A stretch of DNA of 38,840 bases from an uncultured Cellvibrionales bacterium. GTDB taxonomy: Bacteria; Pseudomonadota; Gammaproteobacteria; Pseudomonadales; Cellvibrionaceae. Location of the stretch: the NCBI GenBank assembly GCA_913050115.1, contig CAJWZU010000025.1:1-38840 (forward strand). The letters run 5' to 3'. The translations under genes and the position numbers were made by a program. How positions within the stretch are numbered: position 1 is the stretch's first letter; each line of letters begins with the position of its first letter. Below the pieces are notes generated by a model. It ran no database searches. It had not been told where the DNA came from and was given only the letters and a program-made list of their open reading frames with translations. Shown in pieces: positions 26,826-35,361 of the stretch.

Positions 26826-28556
26826 ATGTTGACCCATCTGAGCGTGCAAAACTTCACTCTAGTCGAGCGACTGGACTTAGATATAGACGCCGGCATGACC
26901 GCCATCACCGGAGAAACTGGGGCTGGCAAGTCGATACTACTAGATGCACTGGGGCTAACCTTAGGCGATCGAGCCGACGGTAACCGAGTCCGCAACGGCT
27001 GCCCGCGTCTGGATGTGGCCGCCAGTTTTGATGTCCGCGCAATTGTCAGCGCCCAGAAGTGGCTGGCCGAACAGGACTTTGCCACGCAAGAGTTCGCCTC
27101 AGAACAATTTAAAAACGGCTCAGGCAATCAAGCCGAGTGCATACTGCGCCGCGTAGTCACTAGTGAGGGTCGCTCTCGCGGCTACATCAACGGCCAGTCG
27201 GCCACTCTGGCGCAGCTGCGAGAGCTGGGTGAGATGCTAATCGACATTCACAGTCAACACGAGCACCAGTCGCTACTAAAAAAAGACACCCACCGCAAAC
27301 TACTTGACGACTTCGCCAGCCTGCAGCCTCTGGCGCAAGCGGTAAAGCAGCACTTTCGCGACTGGCAGGCATGCCAAAATCAATATATCGAATTGCGCGA
27401 CAACTTTGACGACAGCAATGCCCGCTATCAACTGCTCAGTTACCAAGCGCAAGAACTGAATCTACTAGAATTACAAGCCAATGAGCTAGAACAACTAGAA
27501 CAGGAACAAAAACAACTGGCCAATGCTGAATCCCTGTTATTTAGCGGTCAGCAAGTTAGTGCTATCTGTTCTGGTGACGCCAGTGACGAAAACTATAGCA
27601 GTGGCGGCCTCATCGACGGCCTCAATCGGGCTCTTCAACTACTGCGCGAGCTGTCGAATAAAAGCAGTGCTTTAATTGAGGCTGAACAATTGCTGACTAG
27701 CGCACAAATTCAAGTAGAGGAGGCAAGTTCAGAACTGGATCGTCACGCCGACAGCTTTCAGGCCAACCCACAACGATTAATTGAGGTAGAGGATCGCCTG
27801 TCGAGCATATACAACCTAGCTCGCAAGCATCGTATAAACCCAGAGAACCTAAGCGATTTTGGTCAACAACTGAATCAGGAGCTAGTACAGCTCGGCGGCA
27901 GTGATGAAAAGCTATTGCTACTTGAGCAACAGGCAAATGCATTACAGCAAAGTTTTGTCGCCAAGGCCGAGAAGCTAAAAACTAAGCGTCATAAGGCAGC
28001 AAAGAAACTGCAGGGGGCAGTGAAAAAACAACTCGATATTCTCGCCATGCCCCATGCCCAAGTGCATATTACATTTAACGATATTAGCGCCAAACCAAAC
28101 CAGCATGGTCTAGAGGAGACCGAATTCCTCATTAGCACCAATCCAGGTCAAACCCCGGCAGCTCTGCACAAAGTTGCTTCAGGTGGTGAACTGTCAAGAG
28201 TCAGTCTCGCCATTCAAGTAGTCACCGCTCAAACCTCCACCACGCCGACACTCGTGTTTGACGAAGTCGATGTGGGTATTGGCGGCGCCACCGCCGATGT
28301 TGTTGGGCAACTATTGCGACAGTTAGGCGTAAGCGGCGGCCAGGTGCTGTGCGTCACTCACTTAGCGCAGGTCGCCAGTAAAGGACACAACCATCTGCTA
28401 GTCACCAAAACATCCACCAACACCAAGGCAGAGTCCAATCTGATAACCCTTCAAGGCGATGACAAAGTGGCTGAAATAGCACGCATGCTCGGCGGCGAGA
28501 ACATCACTCAACAGACACTGGCACACGCTAGGGAAGTTTTAGAGCGAGCGGCATAG
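26826..28556 (+). CDS. recN: DNA repair protein RecN
   Basis: SMC-like ATPase acting in double-strand break repair. 576 residues, slightly longer than the usual about 555. Walker A GETGAGKS is at residues 29-36. Two long coiled-coil arms fill the centre (about 150-400). The ABC signature is SGGELSRVSLAIQ, Walker B is LVFDEVDVGIGG, and the late motif is VTHLAQVA. A LexA box overlaps its promoter, matching the SOS control known for the family. It is divergent from grpE and convergent with fur across a strong terminator. Confidence 0.97.
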   Translation: MLTHLSVQNFTLVERLDLDIDAGMTAITGETGAGKSILLDALGLTLGDRADGNRVRNGCPRLDVAASFDVRAIVSAQKWLAEQDFATQEFASEQFKNGSGNQAECILRRVVTSEGRSRGYINGQSATLAQLRELGEMLIDIHSQHEHQSLLKKDTHRKLLDDFASLQPLAQAVKQHFRDWQACQNQYIELRDNFDDSNARYQLLSYQAQELNLLELQANELEQLEQEQKQLANAESLLFSGQQVSAICSGDASDENYSSGGLIDGLNRALQLLRELSNKSSALIEAEQLLTSAQIQVEEASSELDRHADSFQANPQRLIEVEDRLSSIYNLARKHRINPENLSDFGQQLNQELVQLGGSDEKLLLLEQQANALQQSFVAKAEKLKTKRHKAAKKLQGAVKKQLDILAMPHAQVHITFNDISAKPNQHGLEETEFLISTNPGQTPAALHKVASGGELSRVSLAIQVVTAQTSTTPTLVFDEVDVGIGGATADVVGQLLRQLGVSGGQVLCVTHLAQVASKGHNHLLVTKTSTNTKAESNLITLQGDDKVAEIARMLGGENITQQTLAHAREVLERAA

Positions 28557-28576
28557 TCGCCAATATATATTGCCGA

Positions 28577-28617
28577 TAAAAAAAAGGGCCAGAATCGAAA
28601 GACTCTGGCCCTTTTTT
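28577..28617. terminator. Bidirectional terminator between recN and fur
   Basis: GGGCCAGA / TCTGGCCC stem with an A run before and a T run after, between convergent genes. Confidence 0.9.
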
Positions 28618-28634
28618 GTCTAGCAACGAATCAC

Positions 28635-29042
28635 TTAGCTCTTAGGCTTTACATAAAGCACTAAGCTGTGACCAGTAATATCGTAACCGTGCTCTGCAGC
28701 AATCTGAATCTGCAGTTCTTCAATTTCTTCATTGTGAAATTCGATCACCTTGCCGGTATCGATACACACCATGTGATCATGATGCTCACCGCGCTCCAAC
28801 TCAAATACCGAGTGACCCCCATCGAAGTTATGGCGAACCACCAGACCAGCACTCTCAAACTGGGTCAAAACACGGTAAACTGTGGCCAAGCCAACATCTT
28901 CACCGGCTTCCATTAAAGCTTTATAAACGTCTTCAGCACTCATATGATGATGCTCAGAAGACTCCAGAATCTGTAAAATCTTAACGCGGGGCAGAGTGAC
29001 CTTAAGGCCGACCTTGCGCAATTCTTGATTTTCAATGGCCAT
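28635..29042 (-). CDS. fur: Ferric uptake regulator Fur
   Basis: Iron-sensing repressor that binds Fur boxes when loaded with Fe2+. 135 residues. N-terminal winged helix (LKVTLPRVKILQILE, then VGLATVYRVLTQFESAG); C-terminal dimerisation and metal domain with HHDHMVCIDTGKVIEF. Only the first Cys of the E. coli CxxC is present (CIDT), as in Pseudomonas Fur, so the structural zinc site of the enterobacterial type is absent. No Fur box is obvious in its promoter (29043-29120), which it shares with the divergent bamE; a candidate is TTCCAC-N17-GATAAT. It is the likely regulator of the Fur-box promoters at 150, 584 and 4948. Confidence 0.96.
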   Translation of the reverse strand: MAIENQELRKVGLKVTLPRVKILQILESSEHHHMSAEDVYKALMEAGEDVGLATVYRVLTQFESAGLVVRHNFDGGHSVFELERGEHHDHMVCIDTGKVIEFHNEEIEELQIQIAAEHGYDITGHSLVLYVKPKS

Positions 29043-29120
29043 ATATTACCCCAAAGACTTCTCAGTATGATTAAAGTTCGGGTATTATCCCCCTTCGATT
29101 TAACTTGTGGAACCCCCGTT

Positions 29121-29558
29121 ATGAAAAATGCTACCCGGTTGGCGCGTCAAACAACACTGGCGACCCTATTCTTTTTAATTGCCGGTTGTTCCAGCTTCGA
29201 GTTCCCTTGGGTACACAAGTACGATCTTCAGCAAGGTAATATCATCAATCAAGAGATGATTGACCAGCTCAAACCGGGCATGAGCAAGCGTCAGGTGCGT
29301 TTTATAATGGGGCCACCGCTATTACACGACACTTTTACTAACAACCGCTGGGACTACTACTACGGCGAACGCAAAGCCGATGGCGATAAATTTCAAGAGC
29401 GTGTCACTATTTATTTTGCCGATGAAAAAATGACCCATTTCAGCGGAGATTATCGTCCGAGCCCGCCGGTTATTGAGGAGCCTGCTCTTGAAGAACCTGT
29501 TGTCGAGGCACCTAGCGCTGAGAAGCCTGCGAGCGAGCAACAAAACCAAGAGGAATAA
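29121..29558 (+). CDS. bamE: Outer membrane assembly lipoprotein BamE (SmpA/OmlA)
   Basis: Lipoprotein of the BAM complex that inserts outer-membrane beta-barrel proteins. 145 residues from the ATG at 29121 (MKNATRLARQ); the longer upstream frame lacks a signal and overlaps fur. The lipobox is LIAGC at about residues 23-27. The SmpA/OmlA domain contains QEMIDQLKPGMSKRQVRFIM, LLHDTFTNNRWDYYY and DYRP-type end. The C-terminal tail (about 115-145) is a low-complexity Glu/Pro/Ala extension. It is divergent from fur, a conserved arrangement in gammaproteobacteria. Confidence 0.95.
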   Translation: MKNATRLARQTTLATLFFLIAGCSSFEFPWVHKYDLQQGNIINQEMIDQLKPGMSKRQVRFIMGPPLLHDTFTNNRWDYYYGERKADGDKFQERVTIYFADEKMTHFSGDYRPSPPVIEEPALEEPVVEAPSAEKPASEQQNQEE

Positions 29559-29589
29559 CCTCTATTCTGCCTGCAAACATGTATTTAAT

Positions 29590-29627
29590 AAAAAGCCCGC
29601 AAACCGTAACCGGTATACGGGCTTTTT
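29590..29627. terminator. Bidirectional terminator between bamE and rnfH
   Basis: AAAAAGCCCG / CGGGCTTTTT arms around an 18-nt loop region between convergent genes. Confidence 0.88.
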
Positions 29628-29644
29628 ATTTACATTGCAAAAAA

Positions 29645-29980
29645 TTACTCTGCGGCTTTTTTTTCCGCCGCCTTAGCTTTCTCAGCGCGTTTTCTACGCA
29701 CCTCTTTAGGATCCGACGTCAGCGGCCTGTAGATTTCGATTCTGTCACCCGGCTGTAATATATACTCAGGTGCCTTCTTGGTACCTTTTGTTCCCAGTGC
29801 CTGTCCAAACAACCCCATCTTGGCAGTGGCTATATCTATTTCGGGGAATACCTCGACTATGTTAGAGCGTTCGACGGCTTGCAGCGCGGTTGTACCGGGT
29901 TCGACTAACAGCTCGATAATCTTTTGTTTATTCGGCAGTGCAAAAGCGACTTCTACAGTGATCAATTCAATATCTGACAT
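29645..29980 (-). CDS. rnfH: RnfH family ubiquitin-like protein (RatB)
   Basis: 111 residues, beta-grasp protein of the RnfH/UPF0125 family whose exact role is not settled. Family features: the start ITVEVAFALPNKQ, the middle VGIFG-like segment MGLFGQALG, and LQPGDRIEIYRPLTSDPKEVRRKRAEKA cut here as GDRIEIYRPL and DPKEVRRKRA. The C-terminus is a run of Lys/Ala/Glu. It lies 87 bp downstream of ratA on the same strand, as in E. coli where ratA and ratB (rnfH) are adjacent. Confidence 0.93.
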   Translation of the reverse strand: MSDIELITVEVAFALPNKQKIIELLVEPGTTALQAVERSNIVEVFPEIDIATAKMGLFGQALGTKGTKKAPEYILQPGDRIEIYRPLTSDPKEVRRKRAEKAKAAEKKAAE

Positions 29981-30067
29981 TGGGCATTCTCTATCATTAT
30001 ATTTGCGACGATTTTAACAGTCTCCTAAAAGCTCAGCATCTTAGCGTTGAAAGACACGTATAAATGC

Positions 30068-30499
30068 TTAACCATAGATGGCTTCAGCCCTTGCACAGAG
30101 CGCATCAACTTGCTGATTGGCAGATTTTTCGAATAACGGACCTGCCGCTAACGCCATCACTATATTTTTGAATTCAAACTGAATCATTAGAGTGATTTTA
30201 CAGGCTTCATCGTTCAAAGCCTCGAAACGCCAGGCTCCGACAAAAGATTTAAACGGCCCTTCCACCAATTCCATAGTCATCAGCTCCGGCGGTGCTAAAC
30301 GGTTGCGGGTCACAAACTGCTGACTAACACCGCGTTTACCCAGTTCCAGCCGCGCAACAATTTCATTGCCTTCTCGACGCAGTATTTTTGCACCAAAACA
30401 CCCCGTCATATACTCGGGGTAAGCCTCAATATCGTTGATTAAATCGAACATCTGCTGGGATGAATAACCAATAAGCGCAGTTTTACAAATCTCAGTCAC
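30068..30499 (-). CDS. ratA: RatA / coenzyme Q-binding START-domain protein
   Basis: 143 residues, SRPBCC (START) fold. In E. coli RatA was described as blocking 70S formation, while homologs (yeast Coq10 type) bind ubiquinone; the physiological role remains debated. Visible family motifs: YSSQQMFDLINDIEAYPEY, FVTRNRL, LVEGPFKSFVGAWRF and FEFKNIVMALAAGPLF. It is followed by rnfH. In E. coli its upstream neighbour is smpB; here about 4 kb with an SNF transporter, a TatD-family gene, csdE and tcdA separate them. Confidence 0.92.
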   Translation of the reverse strand: MTEICKTALIGYSSQQMFDLINDIEAYPEYMTGCFGAKILRREGNEIVARLELGKRGVSQQFVTRNRLAPPELMTMELVEGPFKSFVGAWRFEALNDEACKITLMIQFEFKNIVMALAAGPLFEKSANQQVDALCARAEAIYG

Positions 30500-30534
30500 A
30501 AATTAAACCTTAACAGACTATTAAAATCCTTGAA

Positions 30535-30558
30535 ATTTCGGCAGCCTGTGGCCGAAAT
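30535..30558 (-). terminator. Possible terminator between the SNF transporter gene and ratA
   Basis: Perfect 8-bp inverted repeat ATTTCGGC/GCCGAAAT with an 8-nt loop, followed on the minus strand by a short T-rich stretch (TTTCAAGG). It is a weak tail for a terminator. The rest of 30500-30694 holds no gene. Confidence 0.45.
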
Positions 30559-30694
30559 AGGACGTATCGACGATTATAGAAAGCAAAAGGGCAAACATAG
30601 CTTGGTCTTTGATTTTGTGACCAAAGTAAAGCTCATCTGTTTTACCTTGGTAGTTATTTAACAGCCCAAAACCTTTAAATAGCCTATTAAAAAA

Positions 30695-32116
30695 CTAACC
30701 CAAAATCGCTGCCAGCAACAGCTGCCACCAGCCAGACAAGAGTTTGTCCCATAACAAAAATACAAACACAGCGGCCACGGCCAGCGGCGAAATCCAGCGT
30801 ACCATGAGCAGCCATATATCAAACTGCAAATCACTGGTCTCGGCAATCTCTTTATGGGCGTCGGCGCGCGCCATTTTCCAACCCACAAAAACAGCGATAA
30901 GCAACCCGCCAAGTGGCAACATGATGTTGGCTGTCAGAAAATCGAGAAAATCAAAAAATGTCATACCAAAAAACGGCTTAAAATTGCTCCAGTCATTAAA
31001 CGACAGCACTGTTCCCAGCCCCATAATCCAGGCACCTACACCCACCAGCGAAATAGCGCCGACACGATTAAAGCGTCCCGACTCCACCATCCAGGCCACT
31101 ACGGGCTCTACCAGTGAAATAGACGAGCTCCAAGCCGCGATACTGACTAACACAAAAAACACACAGCCGAACATTAGACCGCCGTCCATATTACCAAAGG
31201 CGACCGGCAAGCTGACAAACAACAAACCAGGGCCGGCGCTCGGCTCGATACTTGCGGCAAAAACAATAGGGAAAATAGCCATACCCGCTACCAGCGCCAC
31301 CAACGTATCGAGAAAGGCTACGGTAATAACCGTTTTACTGATGTCGGCTCGGCTCGGCATATAGGCGCCATAAGCCATGATGGCACCCATACCCAGACTC
31401 AAAGTAAAAAAAGCATGACCCAGTGCAATGAGCACACTGTTCCAAGTGAGTTTGGAAAAATCAAAATTGAATAGAAAGTGAAAACCGCGGGCAAAATCAC
31501 CGTACTGTGAACTGTACCAAAGCAGCACCAGCAGTAGCGCAAATAACAGCGGCATCAAAATACGAACCGCCACCCCCAGGCCCTTAGTGACACCCGCTGC
31601 AACAACGCCGACAGTCATCAGCATAAACACCGAGTGCCATTGAATTAGCGCAACCTTATCGGCCAGTAAAGTATTAAATATATTACTCACGGTTTCGGGA
31701 GCGGCGTGCACAAACTCCCCCTGCCACATCTTGCCAATATAGGCTAGTGCCCAACCGGCAATCACGCTGTAAAAAGTAAGGATCAAAAATCCTGCTAAAG
31801 CGCCTCCCCAGCCGATCAAGCCCCAGAGGCGGCTAGCTTTAGCCTCCCGCGCCAGATCACTCATCGCATAAATTGGACTTTTACGAGCGCGGCGACCCAG
31901 TAGCACTTCGGCTATCATGACCGGCACTCCGATTACCGCAATGCAGAGCAAATACACCAACACAAACGCGCCGCCACCATTTTCACCGGCGATGTAGGGG
32001 AACTTCCAAATATTGCCCAAACCCACGGCTGAGCCAGTAGCGGCCAGAATAAAGGTCCAGCGCCCCGACCAGATGCCGTGCATCTGCCGCCTTGATCCTG
32101 CCGTCATCTGGTCCAT
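30695..32116 (-). CDS. Sodium-dependent transporter, SNF (NSS) family
   Basis: 473 residues, polytopic inner-membrane symporter of the neurotransmitter:sodium symporter family (LeuT fold), using the Na+ gradient to import an amino acid or similar solute; the substrate cannot be read from the sequence. The TM1 signature GSAVGLGNIWKFPYIAGENG and the glycine-rich GGGAFVLVYLLC are present. About 11-12 hydrophobic segments follow, with unwound-helix features in TM6 (LSLGMGAIMAYGAYM). The ATG at 32116 has AAGGTGA about 5 nt upstream. Length suits the shorter bacterial members. It is a single gene, divergent from the TatD-family gene. Confidence 0.93.
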   Translation of the reverse strand: MDQMTAGSRRQMHGIWSGRWTFILAATGSAVGLGNIWKFPYIAGENGGGAFVLVYLLCIAVIGVPVMIAEVLLGRRARKSPIYAMSDLAREAKASRLWGLIGWGGALAGFLILTFYSVIAGWALAYIGKMWQGEFVHAAPETVSNIFNTLLADKVALIQWHSVFMLMTVGVVAAGVTKGLGVAVRILMPLLFALLLVLLWYSSQYGDFARGFHFLFNFDFSKLTWNSVLIALGHAFFTLSLGMGAIMAYGAYMPSRADISKTVITVAFLDTLVALVAGMAIFPIVFAASIEPSAGPGLLFVSLPVAFGNMDGGLMFGCVFFVLVSIAAWSSSISLVEPVVAWMVESGRFNRVGAISLVGVGAWIMGLGTVLSFNDWSNFKPFFGMTFFDFLDFLTANIMLPLGGLLIAVFVGWKMARADAHKEIAETSDLQFDIWLLMVRWISPLAVAAVFVFLLWDKLLSGWWQLLLAAILG

Positions 32117-32236
32117 AACGTCACCTTAGTTATTATTTATGTGGTTAAAATATATTATAGAGAAATACTTTAAGCGGTATTGTATCTTTAACCTAATAAG
32201 ATAACTCAGTAATCCTCATCATAAGCGAGCCACACT

Positions 32237-33031
32237 TTGCCACATGTGTCCGAACTGCTCGACAGCCACTGTCATTTTGACTTTTCGCACTTCGATATTG
32301 ATCGCCACGTTCTCTGGCCCCAATGCCAAAAAATGGGCCTAACACAGCTCATTATTCCAGGCACAGAAGCTGAACAGTGGCCCAGAGCCCAAGCTATGTG
32401 CGCTGAATACTCTGGAGTCTACTTTGCTGCAGGCATTCACCCCTGGTTTATTAACAGCGGCAGCCACTGGCGGGAGAATATTACTCACTACTTAGATCAC
32501 CCTAAATGCGTTGCCATTGGCGAGTGTGGTTTGGACGCCAGTATTGCCACGCCGCTGTCAGAGCAAACGCCCATATTTGACCAACACCTAGCCCTGGCTT
32601 GCGAGCGCGCTATGCCGCTAATTATCCACGCCCATCGTGCTCATAATAATGTTCAGCAACGGCTGAAAAAGTATCGCCCTGTCAGCGGCGGTGTCATTCA
32701 CGCTTTTAGCGGGTCTCTAGAGTTGGCCCAAAGCTACATCAAGCTCGGCTTTAAACTCGGTATAGGCGGCAGTATCACCTATCCACGGGCGGCTAAAACT
32801 CGCGCGGCTGCGGCACATCTGCCTCTAGAATCGCTACTGCTTGAAACCGATGCCCCTGATATGCCGCTACACGGAAATCAGGGGCAGCGTAACAGCCCTT
32901 TAAAGCTGCTGGATATTGCCCAATGTTTGTATAAGCTTCGCTTAAATAGTGGCCAGACGGAATCATTAGATGACGTTATTCGCCAGACCACAGACAATAG
33001 CCGCCGACTCTTCAATATAAAAACATCATGA
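32237..33031 (+). CDS. TatD family metal-dependent hydrolase
   Basis: 264 residues, TIM-barrel amidohydrolase of the TatD DNase family. Metal ligands are visible: HCH at 11-13, the Glu of GECGLD, the His of IIHAHR, the His of IHAFSGS and the Asp of LLETDAPDMPL. The start is TTG at 32237 or GTG three codons later (32246); neither has a strong ribosome site. It is closest in style to YjjV-type paralogs rather than TatD/YcfH, judged only by eye. Its last codon overlaps the csdE start as ATGA, so the two are coupled. Confidence 0.9.
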   Translation: MPHVSELLDSHCHFDFSHFDIDRHVLWPQCQKMGLTQLIIPGTEAEQWPRAQAMCAEYSGVYFAAGIHPWFINSGSHWRENITHYLDHPKCVAIGECGLDASIATPLSEQTPIFDQHLALACERAMPLIIHAHRAHNNVQQRLKKYRPVSGGVIHAFSGSLELAQSYIKLGFKLGIGGSITYPRAAKTRAAAAHLPLESLLLETDAPDMPLHGNQGQRNSPLKLLDIAQCLYKLRLNSGQTESLDDVIRQTTDNSRRLFNIKTS

Positions 33032-33450
33032 ACGACAGTAATTTTTGCGATGACATAGGCCAGATCGACCTAAATACGCTGCAACAACTGCAGGGCTGGC
33101 AGGCACGCTACAAACAGATAGTTGTCTGGGGTAAGCTGTTAACCGCCAAGCCTGAATTACGTCGCGACGACTACCGCGTGCGCGGTTGCGATACCGCCGC
33201 TTGGCTTACTCACCGAACGACAGAAGGGCTGCATGAATTTGCTCTCGACGCTGACTCAAAAATCATTCGCGGCTTAGCGGCACTTTTGTTCATAAAGATT
33301 CAACATAAAACATCAGCTGAATTAGAGCAGCTAAATATTAATGCGCTATTGATAGAGCTGGATTTAAAAAATCACTTGAGCCCATCGCGCAGCAATGGAT
33401 TTTTAGCCCTAGCCAATCGAGCACTGTCACTGGCGCTTGATCAACACTAG
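33028..33450 (+). CDS. csdE: SufE family sulfur acceptor CsdE
   Basis: 140 residues. SufE/CsdE proteins accept persulfide sulfur from a cysteine desulfurase through one Cys, here Cys54 in VRGCDTAAWL, the diagnostic motif. Helical N-terminus and the stretch DADSKIIRGLAALLF also match. It is coupled to the upstream TatD-family gene by a 4-nt overlap. The convergent gene 140 bp downstream is tcdA (csdL): in E. coli csdA-csdE-csdL work together in ct6A tRNA modification, which favours the CsdE rather than SufE assignment. No csdA desulfurase gene is in the window. Confidence 0.87.
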   Translation: MNDSNFCDDIGQIDLNTLQQLQGWQARYKQIVVWGKLLTAKPELRRDDYRVRGCDTAAWLTHRTTEGLHEFALDADSKIIRGLAALLFIKIQHKTSAELEQLNINALLIELDLKNHLSPSRSNGFLALANRALSLALDQH

Positions 33451-33590
33451 ACACGCGTCTTGTGTAGCCTGCACTTACGCCCTTGAGTACATCTACCATC
33501 CTTAATAGTGGTATGCCGCGCTAACAACTATGCAAAAGCGCAGCCACCGTGACAGCGCTGATCAGAGAAATACTACCTCGCCCCGACAAC

Positions 33591-34454
33591 CTAGCCAGTT
33601 AGATCAGTATTAGCCCTGGCTATACTCTCTCGTCGTAATTTCTCTAAATACTTATCTATAGACCGCGCCGCCACCACAAAACCAAAGGTGCCAGTAATCA
33701 TAGTTGACGAACCAAAACCACCTGAGCAATCCAGCTTAACGCCGTCTTCCATGCCCTCTTTCGTCGAACATATCCCTCCATCAGCATCTGGGTAAGCCAT
33801 TTGCTCAGTCGAAAACGTTGCCTCGACAGTAAAGTTACTCTTAGCATTGCGACTAAAATTATAGAAACGTCGCAAAAAATTGCGGGTTTTAGCCAGCAGC
33901 GGATCTACCGTCGTTTTGCTCAAGTCGCGAGTTGTGACCTGACGTGGGTCGCGCTTGCCACCAGCCGAACCCACCGTTAGCACCAGTTTTTTGCGATATT
34001 TACAGTGCGCAATAATCGCCGCCTTTACATTGACTACATCAATCGCGTCGACCACTAAATCGGCTGAGGCGGGAATCTGCTCAGCCACAGTTTCGCGCTC
34101 AACAAAGTCCTCTACCTCATGCACGATAATTTCAGGGTTAATACCACGCAAACGCTCAGCAATAACCGCAACTTTAGACTGACCAATGGTCGAGGCCAGC
34201 GTATGTAGCTGTCGGTTGCTGTTGGTAATACAGATATCATCCATATCGATTAGGGTAATTTCACCGATACCCGAGCGGGCAAAAGCCTCAGCAACCCAGG
34301 TTCCGACCCCGCCTATACCGACCACGACAAAATGCGCTTTGGCTAACTTAGGCAATTCGTTCATACCGTACAAACGACCGATACCACTGAATCGCTGAAG
34401 GTAGCTTTCTGTTAAGGACAAGTTAGGGAGTGATGGGCTAGAAATATCAGACAT
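33591..34454 (-). CDS. tcdA: tRNA threonylcarbamoyladenosine dehydratase TcdA (CsdL)
   Basis: E1-like ATP-dependent enzyme that cyclises t6A37 to ct6A37 in tRNAs reading ANN codons. 287 residues. ThiF/E1 fold: ATP loop GIGGVG at 46-51, EAFARSGIGEITLIDMDDI, NRQLHT, and VDAIDVVNVKAAIIAHC. The C-terminal membrane-associating segment of the family is modest here (GTFGFVVAARSI). It is convergent with csdE, its functional partner, and divergent from smpB. The intergenic 33451-33590 shows no strong terminator. Confidence 0.93.
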   Translation of the reverse strand: MSDISSPSLPNLSLTESYLQRFSGIGRLYGMNELPKLAKAHFVVVGIGGVGTWVAEAFARSGIGEITLIDMDDICITNSNRQLHTLASTIGQSKVAVIAERLRGINPEIIVHEVEDFVERETVAEQIPASADLVVDAIDVVNVKAAIIAHCKYRKKLVLTVGSAGGKRDPRQVTTRDLSKTTVDPLLAKTRNFLRRFYNFSRNAKSNFTVEATFSTEQMAYPDADGGICSTKEGMEDGVKLDCSGGFGSSTMITGTFGFVVAARSIDKYLEKLRRESIARANTDLTG

Positions 34455-34555
34455 GGCTAAAAACTATACAACTGAAGAAATAAACGCATATTTTACCTGT
34501 ATTTTGACCAAGCGCGTCGTATTCATGCCGTCGCCGACTCTATATAATTTACCTT

Positions 34556-35035
34556 ATGGCTAAGAAAAAACATAAAGTATCAGACAACACGATCGCGCAG
34601 AACAAAAAAGCGCGCTTCGACTACCACATCGAAGAAAAATTTGAGGCAGGCTTGGTGCTGCTCGGCTGGGAAGTAAAAAGCCTGCGCAAGGGCATGTGTC
34701 AGCTAACCGACAGCTATGTCTATTTCCAAAATGGCGAGGCCTTCTTAATGGGGCTGCAAATTCAACCATTGAATACCGCCAGCACTCACTTTGTTACCGA
34801 ACCCACCCGCAATCGCAAGATGCTGCTGAACCGCAAAGAAATTAGCAAAATGCAGCAGGGCACCGATCAAAAAGGCTACACGGTAGTTTGCACGGCGCTT
34901 TACTGGAAAGGGCACATGGTGAAAGCCGCCATCGGCCTAGCTAAGGGTAAGGCTGATCACGATAAGCGGAACCAAGAAAAAGAGAGGGACTGGAATCGAC
35001 AGAAGTCTGCAGTGATGAAAGAGCACAATCGCTAG
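34556..35035 (+). CDS. smpB: SsrA-binding protein SmpB
   Basis: Binds tmRNA and delivers it to stalled ribosomes for trans-translation. 159 residues (E. coli 160). Oligonucleotide-binding barrel motifs: [43 protein letters not shown], and the basic C-terminal tail [17 protein letters not shown], which inserts into the mRNA channel. It is divergent from tcdA. The tmRNA gene ssrA, often close by, is not recognised in the following 3.8 kb. Confidence 0.97.
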   Translation: MAKKKHKVSDNTIAQNKKARFDYHIEEKFEAGLVLLGWEVKSLRKGMCQLTDSYVYFQNGEAFLMGLQIQPLNTASTHFVTEPTRNRKMLLNRKEISKMQQGTDQKGYTVVCTALYWKGHMVKAAIGLAKGKADHDKRNQEKERDWNRQKSAVMKEHNR

Positions 35036-35361
35036 ATCAAACCACGTTCATTGAGGGTGGGTACTTTTTCTAAGGCTCACCCCGCTTATAACGAACCAGC
35101 TCAATCCCAATATTATCGCTATCAAATAATGCTGACTATTGAGCCCAAGTATTATGGTTGATGCACTCAGTAGGCCGCTTATAAGTATACCCTGGGCAAC
35201 TATTTCTCGGTTATTGCAACAGTTCTTAGCGGGTTCAACGCTGCTTTACTACGAACGTCTCAGTCAAGTAGACGGGTGATGTATAGCTATTGCCTGAAAT
35301 AGATGGCTCTCCGGAGATACTCCACGGTGGTTTGTCACCATGTAACACTGAAACGATCTGA
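35036..35361. other. No gene seen
   Basis: Intergenic DNA after smpB without a supported coding frame or clear terminator. It may include the lost 5' part of the glycosidase-like pseudogene that follows. Confidence 0.5.

Noticed and set aside
35036-35361. tmRNA gene ssrA expected near smpB
   Set aside because: No tRNA-like ends or tag-peptide reading frame recognised here.
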